Assembly: GCA_963778185.1 (NCBI GenBank)
Contig: CAVZTF010000003.1
Span: forward strand, 930,001-994,000
Length of the DNA: 64,000 nt
Direction: 5' to 3'
Origin: RPQJ01 sp963778185
GTDB taxonomy: Bacteria > Pseudomonadota > Gammaproteobacteria > Steroidobacterales > Steroidobacteraceae
Under the pieces are notes generated by a model. The model did no database searches, had not been told where the DNA came from, and saw only the letters and a list, made by a program, of their open reading frames with translations. The position numbers were made by a program, and so were the translations under genes. The stretch's first letter is position 1; each line of letters begins with the position of its first letter. Below, piece by piece: positions 8,542-17,697 of this stretch.

Positions 8542-8838
8542 TCAGAACGCGACGAAGCTCTTGAAGCCGCCCCAGAACATGCGCTTGCCGTCGAACGGCA
8601 TGACCTTCGGGTCCATGTACTTCTTGAGCCGCGGGTCGCTCATGAACTGCTTGTTGATGCGGTCACGGTCGCTGCGCGACTTGTAGACGACGTAGGAGAA
8701 CACGACGGTCTCGCCGGGCTTCAGCTTCACGCTCTGCGGGAACGAGGTCCACTTGCCCGGCTTCACGTCGTCGGCCACCGCCTCGACGTACGCGAGCGCG
8801 CCGAGCTCGCGCATGATCTTGCCGCCCAGCCGCGCCAT
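8542..8838 (-). pseudogene. DUF1428 family protein lacking its N-terminus
   Basis: The 98 residues match the body of DUF1428 (YbaA-like) proteins: ELGALAYVEAVADDVKPG, SFPQSVKLKPGETVVFSYVV and the conserved end MDPKVMPFDGKRMFWGGFK. Members usually run about 117 residues and open with a YVDGFVxPVP beta strand, which is absent here. Upstream in the same frame there is only a short stretch (IRARR) and then a stop. None of the three frames upstream contains the missing strand, so this is a truncation and not a simple frameshift. It may still be expressed from the ATG at 8836-8838. Function of the family is unknown. Confidence 0.65.
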
Positions 8839-8961
8839 GCGGCGGGCCCGTATTCAGGTCCCACCACCGTAGCGGCTCTCGAGCCGCAGTGCTTCCCATT
8901 CTTCACTCGAAAGCGCATCGAGCGTCCGTTCTTCTTCGTAGGCGAGGCGGTGGAAGTTCGC

Positions 8962-10089
8962 TCAGGTCAGGACCCCGCGCTCCCGCAGCCGCTGCACATC
9001 GGATTCGCTATAGCCGGCCGCCTGCAGCACGGCCTCGGTGTCGCTGCCCACGGGCCGCGGTGCCTGCGGCGCGCCGGGGCTCGAGCGGCTGAACCGCGGC
9101 GCCGGCGCCGGCTGCGTGACACCGGCCACCTCGATGAAGACGTTACGCGCTTGGTTGTGCGCGTGCAGCGGCGCCTCGCTCATGGACAGCACCGGCGCGA
9201 AGCACAGGTCGGTCCCTTCCATGATCGCGCACCACTCGTCCCGGCTCTTGCCCTTGATGACTTCGGCGAGGCGCCGCTTGAGCGCGGGCCAGCGCGACGG
9301 ATCCAGCTGCGGAGCGAACTCCTGCGGGTCGAGCCCCGCGAGTTCCACCAGGAGCTTGTAGAACTGCGGCTCGATGGAGCCGATCGAGACGTACTTGCCG
9401 TCGGCGGTCTCGTAGGTGTCGTAGAAATGCGCGGCGCCGTCGAGCAGGTTCGAGCCGCGCTCGTCGCGCCACAGGCGCCGCGCCAGCATCGCAAACTGCA
9501 TGTGCATCAGTGCCGCGGAGCCCTCGACCATCGAGACGTCCACGACCTGTCCCCGGCCGGACCGCTGCGCCTCGTACACCGCGGACATCACGCCGAAGGC
9601 GAGGAACATCCCGCCGCCGCCGAAGTCGCCGACGAGGTTGAGCGGCGGCACGGGTCGCTCGCCCGAACGGCCAATGGCGTGCAGCGCCCCCGACAGCGCG
9701 ATGTAATTGATGTCGTGCCCGGCCGCCCCGGCTAGCGGCCCGGTCTGGCCCCAGCCCGTCATGCGGCCGTAGACCAGCCTTGGATTGCGCGCCAGGCAGG
9801 CCTCGGGACCGAGGCCGAGCCGCTCGGCCACGCCCGGCCTGAATCCCTCGATCAGGACGTCCACGCCTTCGCAGAGCCTGAGCGCGGCCTCGACTCCCTC
9901 GGGGTCCTTGAGGTTGAGCGCGATGCTGCGCTTGCCGCGCTCGCTGATGTCGGCCGGGCGATCCTCGGCGGACGACCGGCGCGCGATCGAGACGACCTCG
10001 GCACCGAGGTCGGCGAGCAGCATGCCGCAGAACGGTGCCGGGCCGATTGCTTCGAGTTCGATGACCCGCAGTCCGCTGAGTGGTCCCAT
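8962..10089 (-). CDS. CaiB/BaiF CoA-transferase family, alpha-methylacyl-CoA racemase
   Basis: A 375-residue class III CoA-transferase-fold protein. The close resemblance is to alpha-methylacyl-CoA racemase, which interconverts 2R- and 2S-methylacyl-CoAs so branched chains can enter beta-oxidation. The N-terminus (ELEAIGPAPFCGMLLADLGA) and the catalytic pair His125 (GHDINYIALSG) and Asp155 (LVGDFGGGGM) match the mycobacterial enzyme Mcr, whose catalytic residues are His126 and Asp156. The ATG at 10087-10089 is the family start. It lies 14 bases after the SDR gene, so the two form one unit with likely roles in branched-chain, steroid or isoprenoid acyl-CoA breakdown. Confidence 0.88.
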   Translation of the reverse strand: MGPLSGLRVIELEAIGPAPFCGMLLADLGAEVVSIARRSSAEDRPADISERGKRSIALNLKDPEGVEAALRLCEGVDVLIEGFRPGVAERLGLGPEACLARNPRLVYGRMTGWGQTGPLAGAAGHDINYIALSGALHAIGRSGERPVPPLNLVGDFGGGGMFLAFGVMSAVYEAQRSGRGQVVDVSMVEGSAALMHMQFAMLARRLWRDERGSNLLDGAAHFYDTYETADGKYVSIGSIEPQFYKLLVELAGLDPQEFAPQLDPSRWPALKRRLAEVIKGKSRDEWCAIMEGTDLCFAPVLSMSEAPLHAHNQARNVFIEVAGVTQPAPAPRFSRSSPGAPQAPRPVGSDTEAVLQAAGYSESDVQRLRERGVLT

Positions 10090-10103
10090 GTGGCGTGCCC
10101 CGG

Positions 10104-10874
10104 TCAGCGCGGCTGCATCCGGATGCCGCCGTCGATGCGGATGGTCTCGCCGTTGATGTAGTCGTTCTCGATGAGGCAGATCGCGAGGTGCGCGATCTCG
10201 GCCGGCGTGCCGAGCCGCTTGGGGCAAAGGACCGACTTGCCGAGCGCGTCGATGACGTTCGCCGGCATCGCCGCGAACATCGGTGTCTCGATCAGGCCGG
10301 GGGCGATGGTGTTCACGCGCACGCCGATGCCCGACAGGTCACGGGCGACCGGCAAGGTCATTCCGACCACGCCGCCCTTGCTGGCGCTGTAGGCCGCCTG
10401 GCCGATCTGCCCGTCGAAGGCTGCCACCGACGCCGTGTTGATCACGACGCCGCGCCCGCCGTCCTCGTTGAGCGGATCGTTCTTCGCCATCTGCTCGGCG
10501 CACAGGCGCAGGACGTTGAAGGTGCCGGTGAGGTTCACGTCGATCGTCTTCTTCCATTCGGCCAGCGGGAACGGCCCGTCCTTGCCGACGGTCCGCTGGG
10601 CCGTGGCGATGCCGGCACAGTTCACGCAGACATGGATGGCGCCGAAGGCGCCCATGATGCGTGCGATGCCCGCCGTCACGGACATCTCGTCCGTGACGTC
10701 GACCTGCGCGAAGAGCGCGACTTCTCCCAGCTCCCTGGCCAGCGCCTGGCCACGAACCTCATTCATGTCGAAGATTGCGACACGAGCGCCCTTCGCGGCG
10801 AGCGCCCGCGCGATGCCTTCGCCAATGCCCGACGCGCCGCCGGTGACGACCGCAACCTTGCCACGAATCTCCAT
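10104..10874 (-). CDS. SDR family oxidoreductase, 3-hydroxyacyl-CoA dehydrogenase type II-like
   Basis: A 256-residue classical short-chain dehydrogenase. The NAD-binding motif TGGASGIG is at 11-18, NCAGIA near 85-90 and the catalytic Ser149-Tyr162-x3-Lys166 (NTASVAAFDGQIGQAAYSASK). The sequence around the active site and the ending YINGETIRIDGG resemble human HSD17B10 and bacterial 3-hydroxyacyl-CoA dehydrogenases. GAGGAG lies about eight bases before the ATG. It precedes the methylacyl-CoA racemase gene on the same strand and is divergent from an acyl-CoA dehydrogenase, so all three probably serve one acyl-CoA oxidation route. Confidence 0.9.
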   Translation of the reverse strand: MEIRGKVAVVTGGASGIGEGIARALAAKGARVAIFDMNEVRGQALARELGEVALFAQVDVTDEMSVTAGIARIMGAFGAIHVCVNCAGIATAQRTVGKDGPFPLAEWKKTIDVNLTGTFNVLRLCAEQMAKNDPLNEDGGRGVVINTASVAAFDGQIGQAAYSASKGGVVGMTLPVARDLSGIGVRVNTIAPGLIETPMFAAMPANVIDALGKSVLCPKRLGTPAEIAHLAICLIENDYINGETIRIDGGIRMQPR

Positions 10875-10996
10875 CTGTCTCTCCTCGCAATTGCGTACGC
10901 ATACTCAGTGACCGGCGCAGGTCTGCTGCGGTAGGGTGTCCGCCGGACTTGCGATTGTACTTGTTGGCCGGGTGCCGACCCCGGGGAGTCTTCCAA

Positions 10997-12214
10997 ATGC
11001 ATTTCGAGCACAGCGACAAGGTAAAGCAGCTGGTGGGGCGCCTCGAGGCCTTCATGGCCGAGCACGTCTACCCGGTCGAGCGGCAGTACGGCGAGGAGCT
11101 GGCAGCGGCGGCGAATCCCTGGCGGACGCCCGTGCGCATGGAAGGCCTGAAGGAGAAGGCGCGGGCCGCCGGCCTGTGGAACCTGTTCTACCCGAAGGAC
11201 CACGGCGGCGAGCTCTCGAACCTCGAATATGCCCCGCTCGCCGAGATCATGGGTCGCGTCATCTGGGCGCCGGAGGTCTTCAACTGCAACGCTCCGGACA
11301 CCGGCAACATGGAGACCCTGATCAAGTATGGCAGCGAGGAGCAGAATCGGCAGTGGCTCGAGCCGCTGCTCGAGGGACGCATCCGCTCCGGGTTTGCCAT
11401 GACCGAGCCGGACGTGGCCTCCTCGGACGCCACCAACATCGAGTGCTCGATGCGCCGGGATGGCGACCACTACGTGGTCAACGGACGCAAGTGGTTCACG
11501 ACCGGCGGGATGCGCGAAAGCTGCGCGATCCTGATCGTGATGGGCAAGACCGACCCGGACAATCCAGACCGTCACCGGCGGCAGTCCATGATCCTGGTGC
11601 CGAAGGACACGCCGGGCGTGCGGATCGTACGCTCCGTGACGACCCTCGGTTACCCCGAGTACCCGTTCGGCGAGGCCGAGATCGTCTTCGAGAACGTGCG
11701 CGTGCCCGCGGCCAACATGCTGCTCGGCGAGGGGTGCGGCTTCGAGATCGCGCAGGGACGCCTCGGGCCCGGGCGGGTCCATCACTGCATGCGCCTGATC
11801 GGCTGCGCGCAACGGGCGCTGGAACGGATGTGCCGGCGCGCCGAGCAGCGCAGCACGTTCGGCCGCCGCCTGAGCCAGCACCAATCGGTGCGCGAGGACA
11901 TCGCGCGCTCGTTCTGCGAGATCGAGCAGGCGCGCGTGCTGACGCTCATGGCGGCGGACAGGATGGACCGGTACGGCAACAAGGTCGCACGGGACCTGAT
12001 CGCGGCCATCAAGATCGTCGCACCGACCATGGCGCTCAACGTGCTGGACCGCTCCATGCAGGTCCATGGCGCCGCCGGGCTCACCGGCGACCACTTCATG
12101 GCCGAGGCCTACAACTACGCGCGCCAGATCCGCCTCGCGGACGGGCCCGACCAGGTGCACATGATGCAGCTCGGCGCGGAACTGGTGCGCCGCCATGCGG
12201 CTCAGAACGAATAG
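10997..12214 (+). CDS. Acyl-CoA dehydrogenase family protein (ACAD10/11-like)
   Basis: A 405-residue FAD-dependent acyl-CoA dehydrogenase. Characteristic segments are GFAMTEPDVASSDATNIECS (FAD/substrate loop), YVVNGRKWFTTGG, the C-terminal helix HQSVREDIARSFCEIEQARV and QVHGAAGLTGD. GGGAG at 10984 sets the ATG at 10997. The stretch after the start (VKQLVGRLEAFMAEHVYPVE) is typical of the ACAD11-like branch that handles long or hydroxylated acyl-CoAs. It is divergent from the SDR-racemase pair across 122 bases. The last 13 bases overlap the 3' end of the convergent DUF481 gene. Confidence 0.9.
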   Translation: MHFEHSDKVKQLVGRLEAFMAEHVYPVERQYGEELAAAANPWRTPVRMEGLKEKARAAGLWNLFYPKDHGGELSNLEYAPLAEIMGRVIWAPEVFNCNAPDTGNMETLIKYGSEEQNRQWLEPLLEGRIRSGFAMTEPDVASSDATNIECSMRRDGDHYVVNGRKWFTTGGMRESCAILIVMGKTDPDNPDRHRRQSMILVPKDTPGVRIVRSVTTLGYPEYPFGEAEIVFENVRVPAANMLLGEGCGFEIAQGRLGPGRVHHCMRLIGCAQRALERMCRRAEQRSTFGRRLSQHQSVREDIARSFCEIEQARVLTLMAADRMDRYGNKVARDLIAAIKIVAPTMALNVLDRSMQVHGAAGLTGDHFMAEAYNYARQIRLADGPDQVHMMQLGAELVRRHAAQNE

Positions 12215-13287
12215 CCGAGCGACGTCACCACCCCGTAGTCGCTCGTCTCGGTGTCCTCGCTCGGCGGCTTGCTGTCGTAGCTGCCGTAGACCTTGAGTTC
12301 GAAGTAAAGGTCGTCGACGAACTCGTACTTTGCACGCAGGTCGGCCTCGGCGCGGTAGCGTCCGGACTTCGTCAGGCTCGGTATCAGGGCCAGCGAGCCG
12401 CCGATGTCGGTCTCCGGGAAGTCATAGCGGAAGATCGAGAACGACGTTGCGAGCACGGCCTCAACACTGTCAAACCTCTCGCCGCCGGTGTAGTTCTCGT
12501 GGGAATAGGCAAGGCCCACGCCACCCAGCCATTCGGCGAGGTTGGTCTGCACGAAGTAGCGGCCGTAGCCGGCACCGGCCAGTGTTCGCAGGTTGAGGTC
12601 GAGCTCCGTGTTGCGCGACAGCTGGCCAAAGCCCAGGTAGAAGTCGCGCTGCCGGCGGAACTGCCGCCAGTTCCCCTGCAGGTCATAGCGCTCGCTCGTC
12701 TCGCCGGCACTGTCATCGGTGAGATTGAAGGATCCGTCCAGCGCCCATTCCCGGATGCGCGTCCGCGACGAGAGGCCGCCGGCGAAATCGATGCTGCGCC
12801 GTTCGCTGGCCTTCGCGAAGTCGAGGCCGGCGCTCACATAGCCGTCGAGCCGTTCGACGAAGTCCCCGCCCTCGATGGGCGTTGCGCGCACGACGGTGCG
12901 CGGGTCGACTCGCTCCGAGGGCGCGCCTTCGCCCTTCTTCACGAAGAGCAGCCGGTCCGCGTCGCCCTGGACAAGTTGCCCGTAGTAACGCACCCCGTCG
13001 GTTCGCTCGAGCAACAGGTACTGATTGCTCTGTACGCGAGTGACCTCGTCCCACTCGATGTAGACCGTGCTCATGTAGCTGGTGCTGACCCGCAGCTGGT
13101 TGTGTTCCAAGCCCTTGATCTCGCAAGTAATGCGGTCGCCGTTCACCAGCTCGACCACGTCGGTCTTCGGGGCCGCCGCGGCCGGACGTGCGATTGCGGC
13201 GAGTGCCAGGAAAAGGTATCCCGCAAGCCCGGCCCATCGGTGAGGTGCGCCGCAGCGCCACTCGCCGTCGTGTCGCAGGATGTCCAT
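12202..13287 (-). CDS. DUF481 outer-membrane beta-barrel protein
   Basis: A 361-residue exported protein. A signal peptide (GYLFLALAAIARPAAAA) precedes a small N-terminal domain with VELVNGDRITCEIKGLE and a YIEWDEVTRVQSNQ strand, then a DUF481 barrel of alternating aromatic strands that ends in Phe (SLGYSF), as outer-membrane barrels do. The ATG at 13285-13287 has GGAGA eight bases upstream; an earlier in-frame ATG would spoil the signal peptide. It is divergent from the phosphoketolase gene. Function of the family is unknown; salt or acid response has been suggested for some members. Confidence 0.85.
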   Translation of the reverse strand: MDILRHDGEWRCGAPHRWAGLAGYLFLALAAIARPAAAAPKTDVVELVNGDRITCEIKGLEHNQLRVSTSYMSTVYIEWDEVTRVQSNQYLLLERTDGVRYYGQLVQGDADRLLFVKKGEGAPSERVDPRTVVRATPIEGGDFVERLDGYVSAGLDFAKASERRSIDFAGGLSSRTRIREWALDGSFNLTDDSAGETSERYDLQGNWRQFRRQRDFYLGFGQLSRNTELDLNLRTLAGAGYGRYFVQTNLAEWLGGVGLAYSHENYTGGERFDSVEAVLATSFSIFRYDFPETDIGGSLALIPSLTKSGRYRAEADLRAKYEFVDDLYFELKVYGSYDSKPPSEDTETSDYGVVTSLGYSF

Positions 13288-13407
13288 GTTGGTCGTCTCC
13301 ACTGCCACTGGCCGGATTCTGACACAGCCGTAAAGCCACACTGGCGCACGGCCGCGGTTTGTCGGATTCTCGTGGCCCTCGACGAGCGCGACGCATGGAG
13401 GTGCAGC

Positions 13408-15801
13408 ATGGCCCGGACCCGCAAGGCCCCCAGTCTACGTTCGAAGGCCCTCACTGCGGACGAGTTGCGCCGCATCGACGCTTACTGGCGCGCGTGCAAT
13501 TACCTCGCCGCCGGCATGATCTACCTGCAGGACAATCCGCTCCTGCGCGAACCCCTGAAGCCCGAGCACATCAAGAACCGCCTGCTCGGCCACTGGGGCG
13601 CGAGCCCGGGACTCAGCTTCGCCTACGCGCACCTGAACCGGCTGATCAACAAGTACGACCTGAACGCCATCTTCCTGGCCGGGCCGGGTCACGGCGCGCC
13701 GGGCGTGCTCGCGCCCGTGTACCTCGAGAGCACCTACGCCGAGATCTACCCGAACAAGGGCGAGGATGTGGCCGGCATGCGGGAGTTCTTCAAGGAGTTC
13801 TCGTTCCCGGGTGGCATCGGCAGCCATTGCACCCCGGAAACGCCGGGCTCGATCCACGAGGGCGGCGAACTCGGCTACAGCGTCTCGCACGCCTTCGGCG
13901 CGGCCTTCGACAATCCCGACCTGCTGGTCGCGGTGGTTGTTGGGGACGGCGAATCGGAGACCGGGCCGCTCGCCACCGCCTGGCACTCGAACAAGTTCCT
14001 CAACCCGGTGCGCGACGGGGCCGTGCTGCCGATCCTTCACCTGAACGGCTACAAGATCAACAATCCCACGATACTCGCGCGCATCTCGCACGAGGAACTC
14101 GACGCGCTGTTCCGCGGCTACGGCTGGACGCCGCACTTCGTCGAGGGCGACGACCCGGCCGAGATGCATGAGCTCATGGCGGCGACGATGGAGCGATGCG
14201 TGCAGGACATCCGCGCGATCCAGGCCACCGCGCGCAAGAGCGGCCGGGCGCAGCGCGCACGTTGGCCGATGATCGTGCTGCGCAGCCCGAAGGGCTGGAC
14301 GGGGCCGAAGAAAGTCGGCGGCAGGACGGTCGAGGGTTACTGGCGCGCCCACCAGGTGCCGCTCGCTGACGTGCGCAACAATCCGGAGAACCTGAAGCTC
14401 CTCGACAAGTGGATGAAGAGCTACCGGCCACAGGAGCTCTTCGACGCGAACGGGCGACTCGTCGGCGAACTCAAGGCGCTGGCACCGAAGGGTCGCCGGC
14501 GGATGAGCGCGAACCCGCACGCGAACGGGGGCCAGCTGCGTCGCGCGCTGCGCCTGCCGGACTTCCGCGACTACGCCGTGCCGGTCAAGAAGCCGGGCGT
14601 GTCGGAGGTGGAGAACACTCGCAAGCTCGGCGAGTTCCTGCGCGACATACTGAAGCTCAACCCCGACAACTTCCGGGTCTTCGGCCCGGACGAGACGACG
14701 TCGAACAAGCTCGACGCCGTCTACCAGGCGAGCAAGAAGACCTGGCTCGCCGATTACCTGCCGGTGGACGCGGACGGGGGCGAGCTCTCGCCCGACGGCC
14801 GCGTCATGGAGATGCTGTCCGAGCACACGCTCGAGGGATGGCTCGAAGGGTACCTGCTCACCGGGCGCCACGGGTTCTTCTCGACGTACGAGGCCTTCGT
14901 GCACGTGATCGACTCGATGTTCAACCAGCACGCGAAGTGGCTCGACATCTGCGAGGACCTGCCATGGCGCTCGCCGGTCTCCTCGCTCAACATGCTCATC
15001 ACCTCGACGGTCTGGCGGCAGGATCACAACGGCTTCACGCACCAGGACCCCGGATTCCTCGACGTCGTGGTGAACAAGAGCCCGAGGGTCACTCGTATCT
15101 ACCTGCCGCCCGACTCGAACTGCCTGATGTCGGTCGCGGAGCATTGCCTCAAGAGCACCAACGACATCAACGTCATCGTGTGCGACAAGCAGAAGCACCT
15201 GCAGTTCCTGGACATGGACGCGGCCATCAAGCACTGCACCAAGGGCATCGGACTGTGGGACTGGGCAAGCACCGACCAGGGCGCCGAGCCGGACGTCGTC
15301 ATGGCCGGCTGCGGCGACATCGCGACCCAGGAGGCGCTCGCGGCCACCGTGCTGCTGCGCCAGCACTTCCCGGACCTGCGGATACGCTTCGTGAACGTCG
15401 TCGACCTCTACAAGCTCACGCCGCCCAAGGAGCACCCGCACGGGCTCTCCGACCGGGATTTCGACACGCTGTTCACCGCGGACAAGCCGATCATCTTCAA
15501 CTTCCACGGCTACCCGTGGCTGATCCACCGCCTCGCCTACCGTCGCACGAACCATCGCAACCTGCACGTGCGCGGTTACAAGGAGAAAGGCAACATCAAC
15601 ACTCCGCTCGAGCTCGCGATCAACAACGAGGTGGACCGCTTCAGCCTCGCGATCGACGCCATCGATCGCGTGCCGCGGCTGCAGGTGGCGGGCGCGCACG
15701 TCAAGGAGGCGCTGCGCAACCTGCAGATCGAGTGCCGGCACTACGCGCACGAGCACGGCATCGACCGCGCCGCGGAACGCGACTGGAAGTGGCCGCTGTG
15801 A
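13408..15801 (+). CDS. xfp: Phosphoketolase (xylulose-5-P / fructose-6-P)
   Basis: A 797-residue ThDP-dependent enzyme that splits xylulose 5-phosphate or fructose 6-phosphate with phosphate to acetyl phosphate and a shorter sugar phosphate. Visible family features are GHWGASPGLSFAYAHLN (61-77), GPGHGAPG with the active-site His, the ThDP motif GDGESETGPLATAW (about 179-192) and the terminal CRHYAHEHGIDRAAERDWKW. The ATG at 13408 follows TGGAGGT at a spacing of six, deciding the start; the frame is open well upstream. Length is standard (about 790-800). Its stop overlaps the transaldolase start, so the two are translationally coupled. No acetate kinase or phosphotransacetylase is nearby in the window. 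Confidence 0.96.
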   Translation: MARTRKAPSLRSKALTADELRRIDAYWRACNYLAAGMIYLQDNPLLREPLKPEHIKNRLLGHWGASPGLSFAYAHLNRLINKYDLNAIFLAGPGHGAPGVLAPVYLESTYAEIYPNKGEDVAGMREFFKEFSFPGGIGSHCTPETPGSIHEGGELGYSVSHAFGAAFDNPDLLVAVVVGDGESETGPLATAWHSNKFLNPVRDGAVLPILHLNGYKINNPTILARISHEELDALFRGYGWTPHFVEGDDPAEMHELMAATMERCVQDIRAIQATARKSGRAQRARWPMIVLRSPKGWTGPKKVGGRTVEGYWRAHQVPLADVRNNPENLKLLDKWMKSYRPQELFDANGRLVGELKALAPKGRRRMSANPHANGGQLRRALRLPDFRDYAVPVKKPGVSEVENTRKLGEFLRDILKLNPDNFRVFGPDETTSNKLDAVYQASKKTWLADYLPVDADGGELSPDGRVMEMLSEHTLEGWLEGYLLTGRHGFFSTYEAFVHVIDSMFNQHAKWLDICEDLPWRSPVSSLNMLITSTVWRQDHNGFTHQDPGFLDVVVNKSPRVTRIYLPPDSNCLMSVAEHCLKSTNDINVIVCDKQKHLQFLDMDAAIKHCTKGIGLWDWASTDQGAEPDVVMAGCGDIATQEALAATVLLRQHFPDLRIRFVNVVDLYKLTPPKEHPHGLSDRDFDTLFTADKPIIFNFHGYPWLIHRLAYRRTNHRNLHVRGYKEKGNINTPLELAINNEVDRFSLAIDAIDRVPRLQVAGAHVKEALRNLQIECRHYAHEHGIDRAAERDWKWPL

Positions 15802-16748
15802 CGAACCACCTCGAATCCCTCAAGCAGCACTCGGTGATCGTCGCCGACACCGGCGACATCGACGCGATCGGGCGATTCCGCCCGCAGGACGCGACCACGA
15901 ATCCGAGCCTGATCCTCAAGGCGGCGCAGGACCCGCGCTACCGGCCGATCCTCGATGAGGCGGTCGCGGCCGCGTCGGGCGTTGCCGCGGAGGCGCGACT
16001 CGACGAAATCGTGGATCAGCTGTTCGTGGCCTTCGGTCGGCGCATTCTCGAGCTCGTGCCCGGCCGTGTCTCCACGGAGGTCGATGCGCGCCTGAGCTTC
16101 GACACGGAGGCGACGGAGCGGAAGGCGCGGCGGCTGATCGAGCTCTACGAGGCGGCCGGCGTGTGGCGCGGCCGGGTGCTGATCAAGATAGCGAGTACCT
16201 GGGAGGGCATCCGCGCAGCCGAGCGCCTCGAGCGCGACGGCATCCACTGCAACCTGACGCTGCTCTTCAGCTTCGCTCAGGCGGTCGCCTGCGCGGACGC
16301 GGGCGTGACCCTGATCTCGCCCTTCGTCGGGCGAATCTACGACTGGCACAAGAAGGCGCGCGGCGTGGAGGACATTCCGCGCAACCAGGATCCGGGGGTC
16401 GCATCGGTCTCCCGCATCTACGAGTACTACAAGAAGTTCGGCTACGAAACCCAGGTGATGGGCGCGAGCTTCCGCAAGGCGACACAGATCCTCGACCTTG
16501 CCGGTTGCGACCTGCTCACGATCAGCCCGGACCTGCTGCGGAAACTCGAGACCACGGACGGAACGGTGCCGCGCAGGCTCAGCGTCGAGGCTGCGCTCGC
16601 AAGCGCCATCGAGCGCGTGGACCTCGACGAGGAGGAGTTCCGCTGGCTGCACAACGAGGACGCGATGGCGACCGAGAAACTCGCCGATGGCATCCGCGTC
16701 TTCGACGCGGACAGTCGCGAACTCAAGCGGCTCGTCGCCGGACTGTGA
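15798..16748 (+). CDS. tal: Transaldolase
   Basis: A 316-residue class I aldolase of the TalB subfamily, transferring a dihydroxyacetone unit between sugar phosphates. The Schiff-base Lys130 lies in VLIKIASTWEGI and the catalytic Asp17 in VADTGD; DATTNPSL and the FSFAQAVACADAGV barrel segment also match. The GTG start overlaps the phosphoketolase TGA (GTGA). Together the two genes allow fructose 6-phosphate and sedoheptulose intermediates to feed the phosphoketolase shunt. The length is as expected for TalB (about 317). Confidence 0.95.
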   Translation: MTNHLESLKQHSVIVADTGDIDAIGRFRPQDATTNPSLILKAAQDPRYRPILDEAVAAASGVAAEARLDEIVDQLFVAFGRRILELVPGRVSTEVDARLSFDTEATERKARRLIELYEAAGVWRGRVLIKIASTWEGIRAAERLERDGIHCNLTLLFSFAQAVACADAGVTLISPFVGRIYDWHKKARGVEDIPRNQDPGVASVSRIYEYYKKFGYETQVMGASFRKATQILDLAGCDLLTISPDLLRKLETTDGTVPRRLSVEAALASAIERVDLDEEEFRWLHNEDAMATEKLADGIRVFDADSRELKRLVAGL

Positions 16749-16784
16749 CCGACCGGCAGGCGGGAGGCTGTCCCTGCGCCACCC

Positions 16785-17519
16785 TCAGAAGGTGAACACG
16801 GCACCGAGCGCCGGGCCTGAAATGGCCATGTCGTACTTGAAGTAGTCGCTGCCCTTGCCGGTCTCGTAGTCCATGTCGACGTACCGATACGCAGCGACCA
16901 CGCCCACGCGCTCGGCGACCTGCCAGCGCAGTGTCGCGATGCCCTGCCAGGCGAAATCCGAGCCGACGCCGAAGCCGCCGATGTCGCCGCGCAGCACCAG
17001 GGACCAATCCTCGGCAAAGGGAATCGCATAGGACGCCCCGATGACGGGGTCGACCCAGCTCTCGCTCGTGTCACTCGACTGCTCGCCGAGGGGTCCCGTG
17101 GTGTCGACGGCGACCGACAGGTCGGTGTAGCGCAGCCCGCCGAAGACGGTCAGGCGCTCCAGCACCTCATAGCCCACGTCGACCTCGAGCGCGGTCTGGT
17201 CCATGTCCACGTCGGCCTTGAGGTAGCCCGCGGGTCCACGCCCACTGCTGCCCAGACCCATGTACATGCCATCCACCGTGACCGAGAGCCGGTCGCGGGA
17301 GGCCCGGTAGACGCCCATGAAGCCCATCTCGAGATTCTCGAGGATGTCTCCGAAACTCATGTCCACGTCGGCGGTCACGGGTCCCAGCGCGGTGGCGCCA
17401 TTCATGCCCGAGCCCCAGAGGTAGGGCGCCATTTCGTGCTTCCACTCGCCCGCATTGGCCGGGCTCGCGACCGCGATCAGCGCGAGGCTGGTGATGGCCT
17501 TCCTGAGGCTGGCTGACAT
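16785..17519 (-). CDS. Outer-membrane beta-barrel protein of unknown function
   Basis: A 244-residue exported protein with a signal peptide (AITSLALIAVASPANA, then GEWKHE) and eight or so amphipathic strands ending in VFTF. Segments such as APYLWGSGMNGATALGPV and DVDMSFGDILENLEMGFMG recur in a family of porin-like proteins of unknown role. It converges on the transaldolase gene and is divergent from the AraC gene across 178 bases that carry inverted GTCACG/CGTGAC half-sites. Confidence 0.8.
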   Translation of the reverse strand: MSASLRKAITSLALIAVASPANAGEWKHEMAPYLWGSGMNGATALGPVTADVDMSFGDILENLEMGFMGVYRASRDRLSVTVDGMYMGLGSSGRGPAGYLKADVDMDQTALEVDVGYEVLERLTVFGGLRYTDLSVAVDTTGPLGEQSSDTSESWVDPVIGASYAIPFAEDWSLVLRGDIGGFGVGSDFAWQGIATLRWQVAERVGVVAAYRYVDMDYETGKGSDYFKYDMAISGPALGAVFTF

Positions 17520-17650
17520 GTCGGGCTCTCCGGGGATTCAGTAATGGACCGGGTATCTCTTGCCTTCGCGGCACGAGCGTCTGCGCCGCTCCCGCGACGC
17601 CGAGGCGCGTGAATTATCCGATGGGAGGGGCCAGTGGTCGCCCCGTGATC

Positions 17651-17676
17651 GTCACGTAAACTTGCCTTTTCGTGAC
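17651..17676. promoter_or_regulatory. Inverted repeat GTCACG-N14-CGTGAC upstream of araC-type gene
   Basis: Six-base half-sites at 17651-17656 and 17671-17676 form an inverted repeat, and a second small palindrome cgtga-tcg-tcacg overlaps it at 17644-17656. They lie in the divergent region between the porin-like gene and the AraC gene, so an operator is possible. Confidence 0.3.
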
Positions 17677-17697
17677 AGCGAATAGACCATCCGTGCC

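Noticed and set aside
13300..13407. Upstream in-frame start of DUF481 (MWLYGC) and earlier starts for phosphoketolase
   Set aside because: The ATG at 13287 has GGAGA and a clean signal peptide, and the ATG at 13408 has TGGAGGT at six bases.
10936..15801. Very long open frame covering the acyl-CoA dehydrogenase and phosphoketolase regions
   Set aside because: Only the part from the ATG at 13408 encodes a recognisable protein. The rest is the GC-rich shadow of the acyl-CoA dehydrogenase in another frame and of the antisense DUF481 gene.
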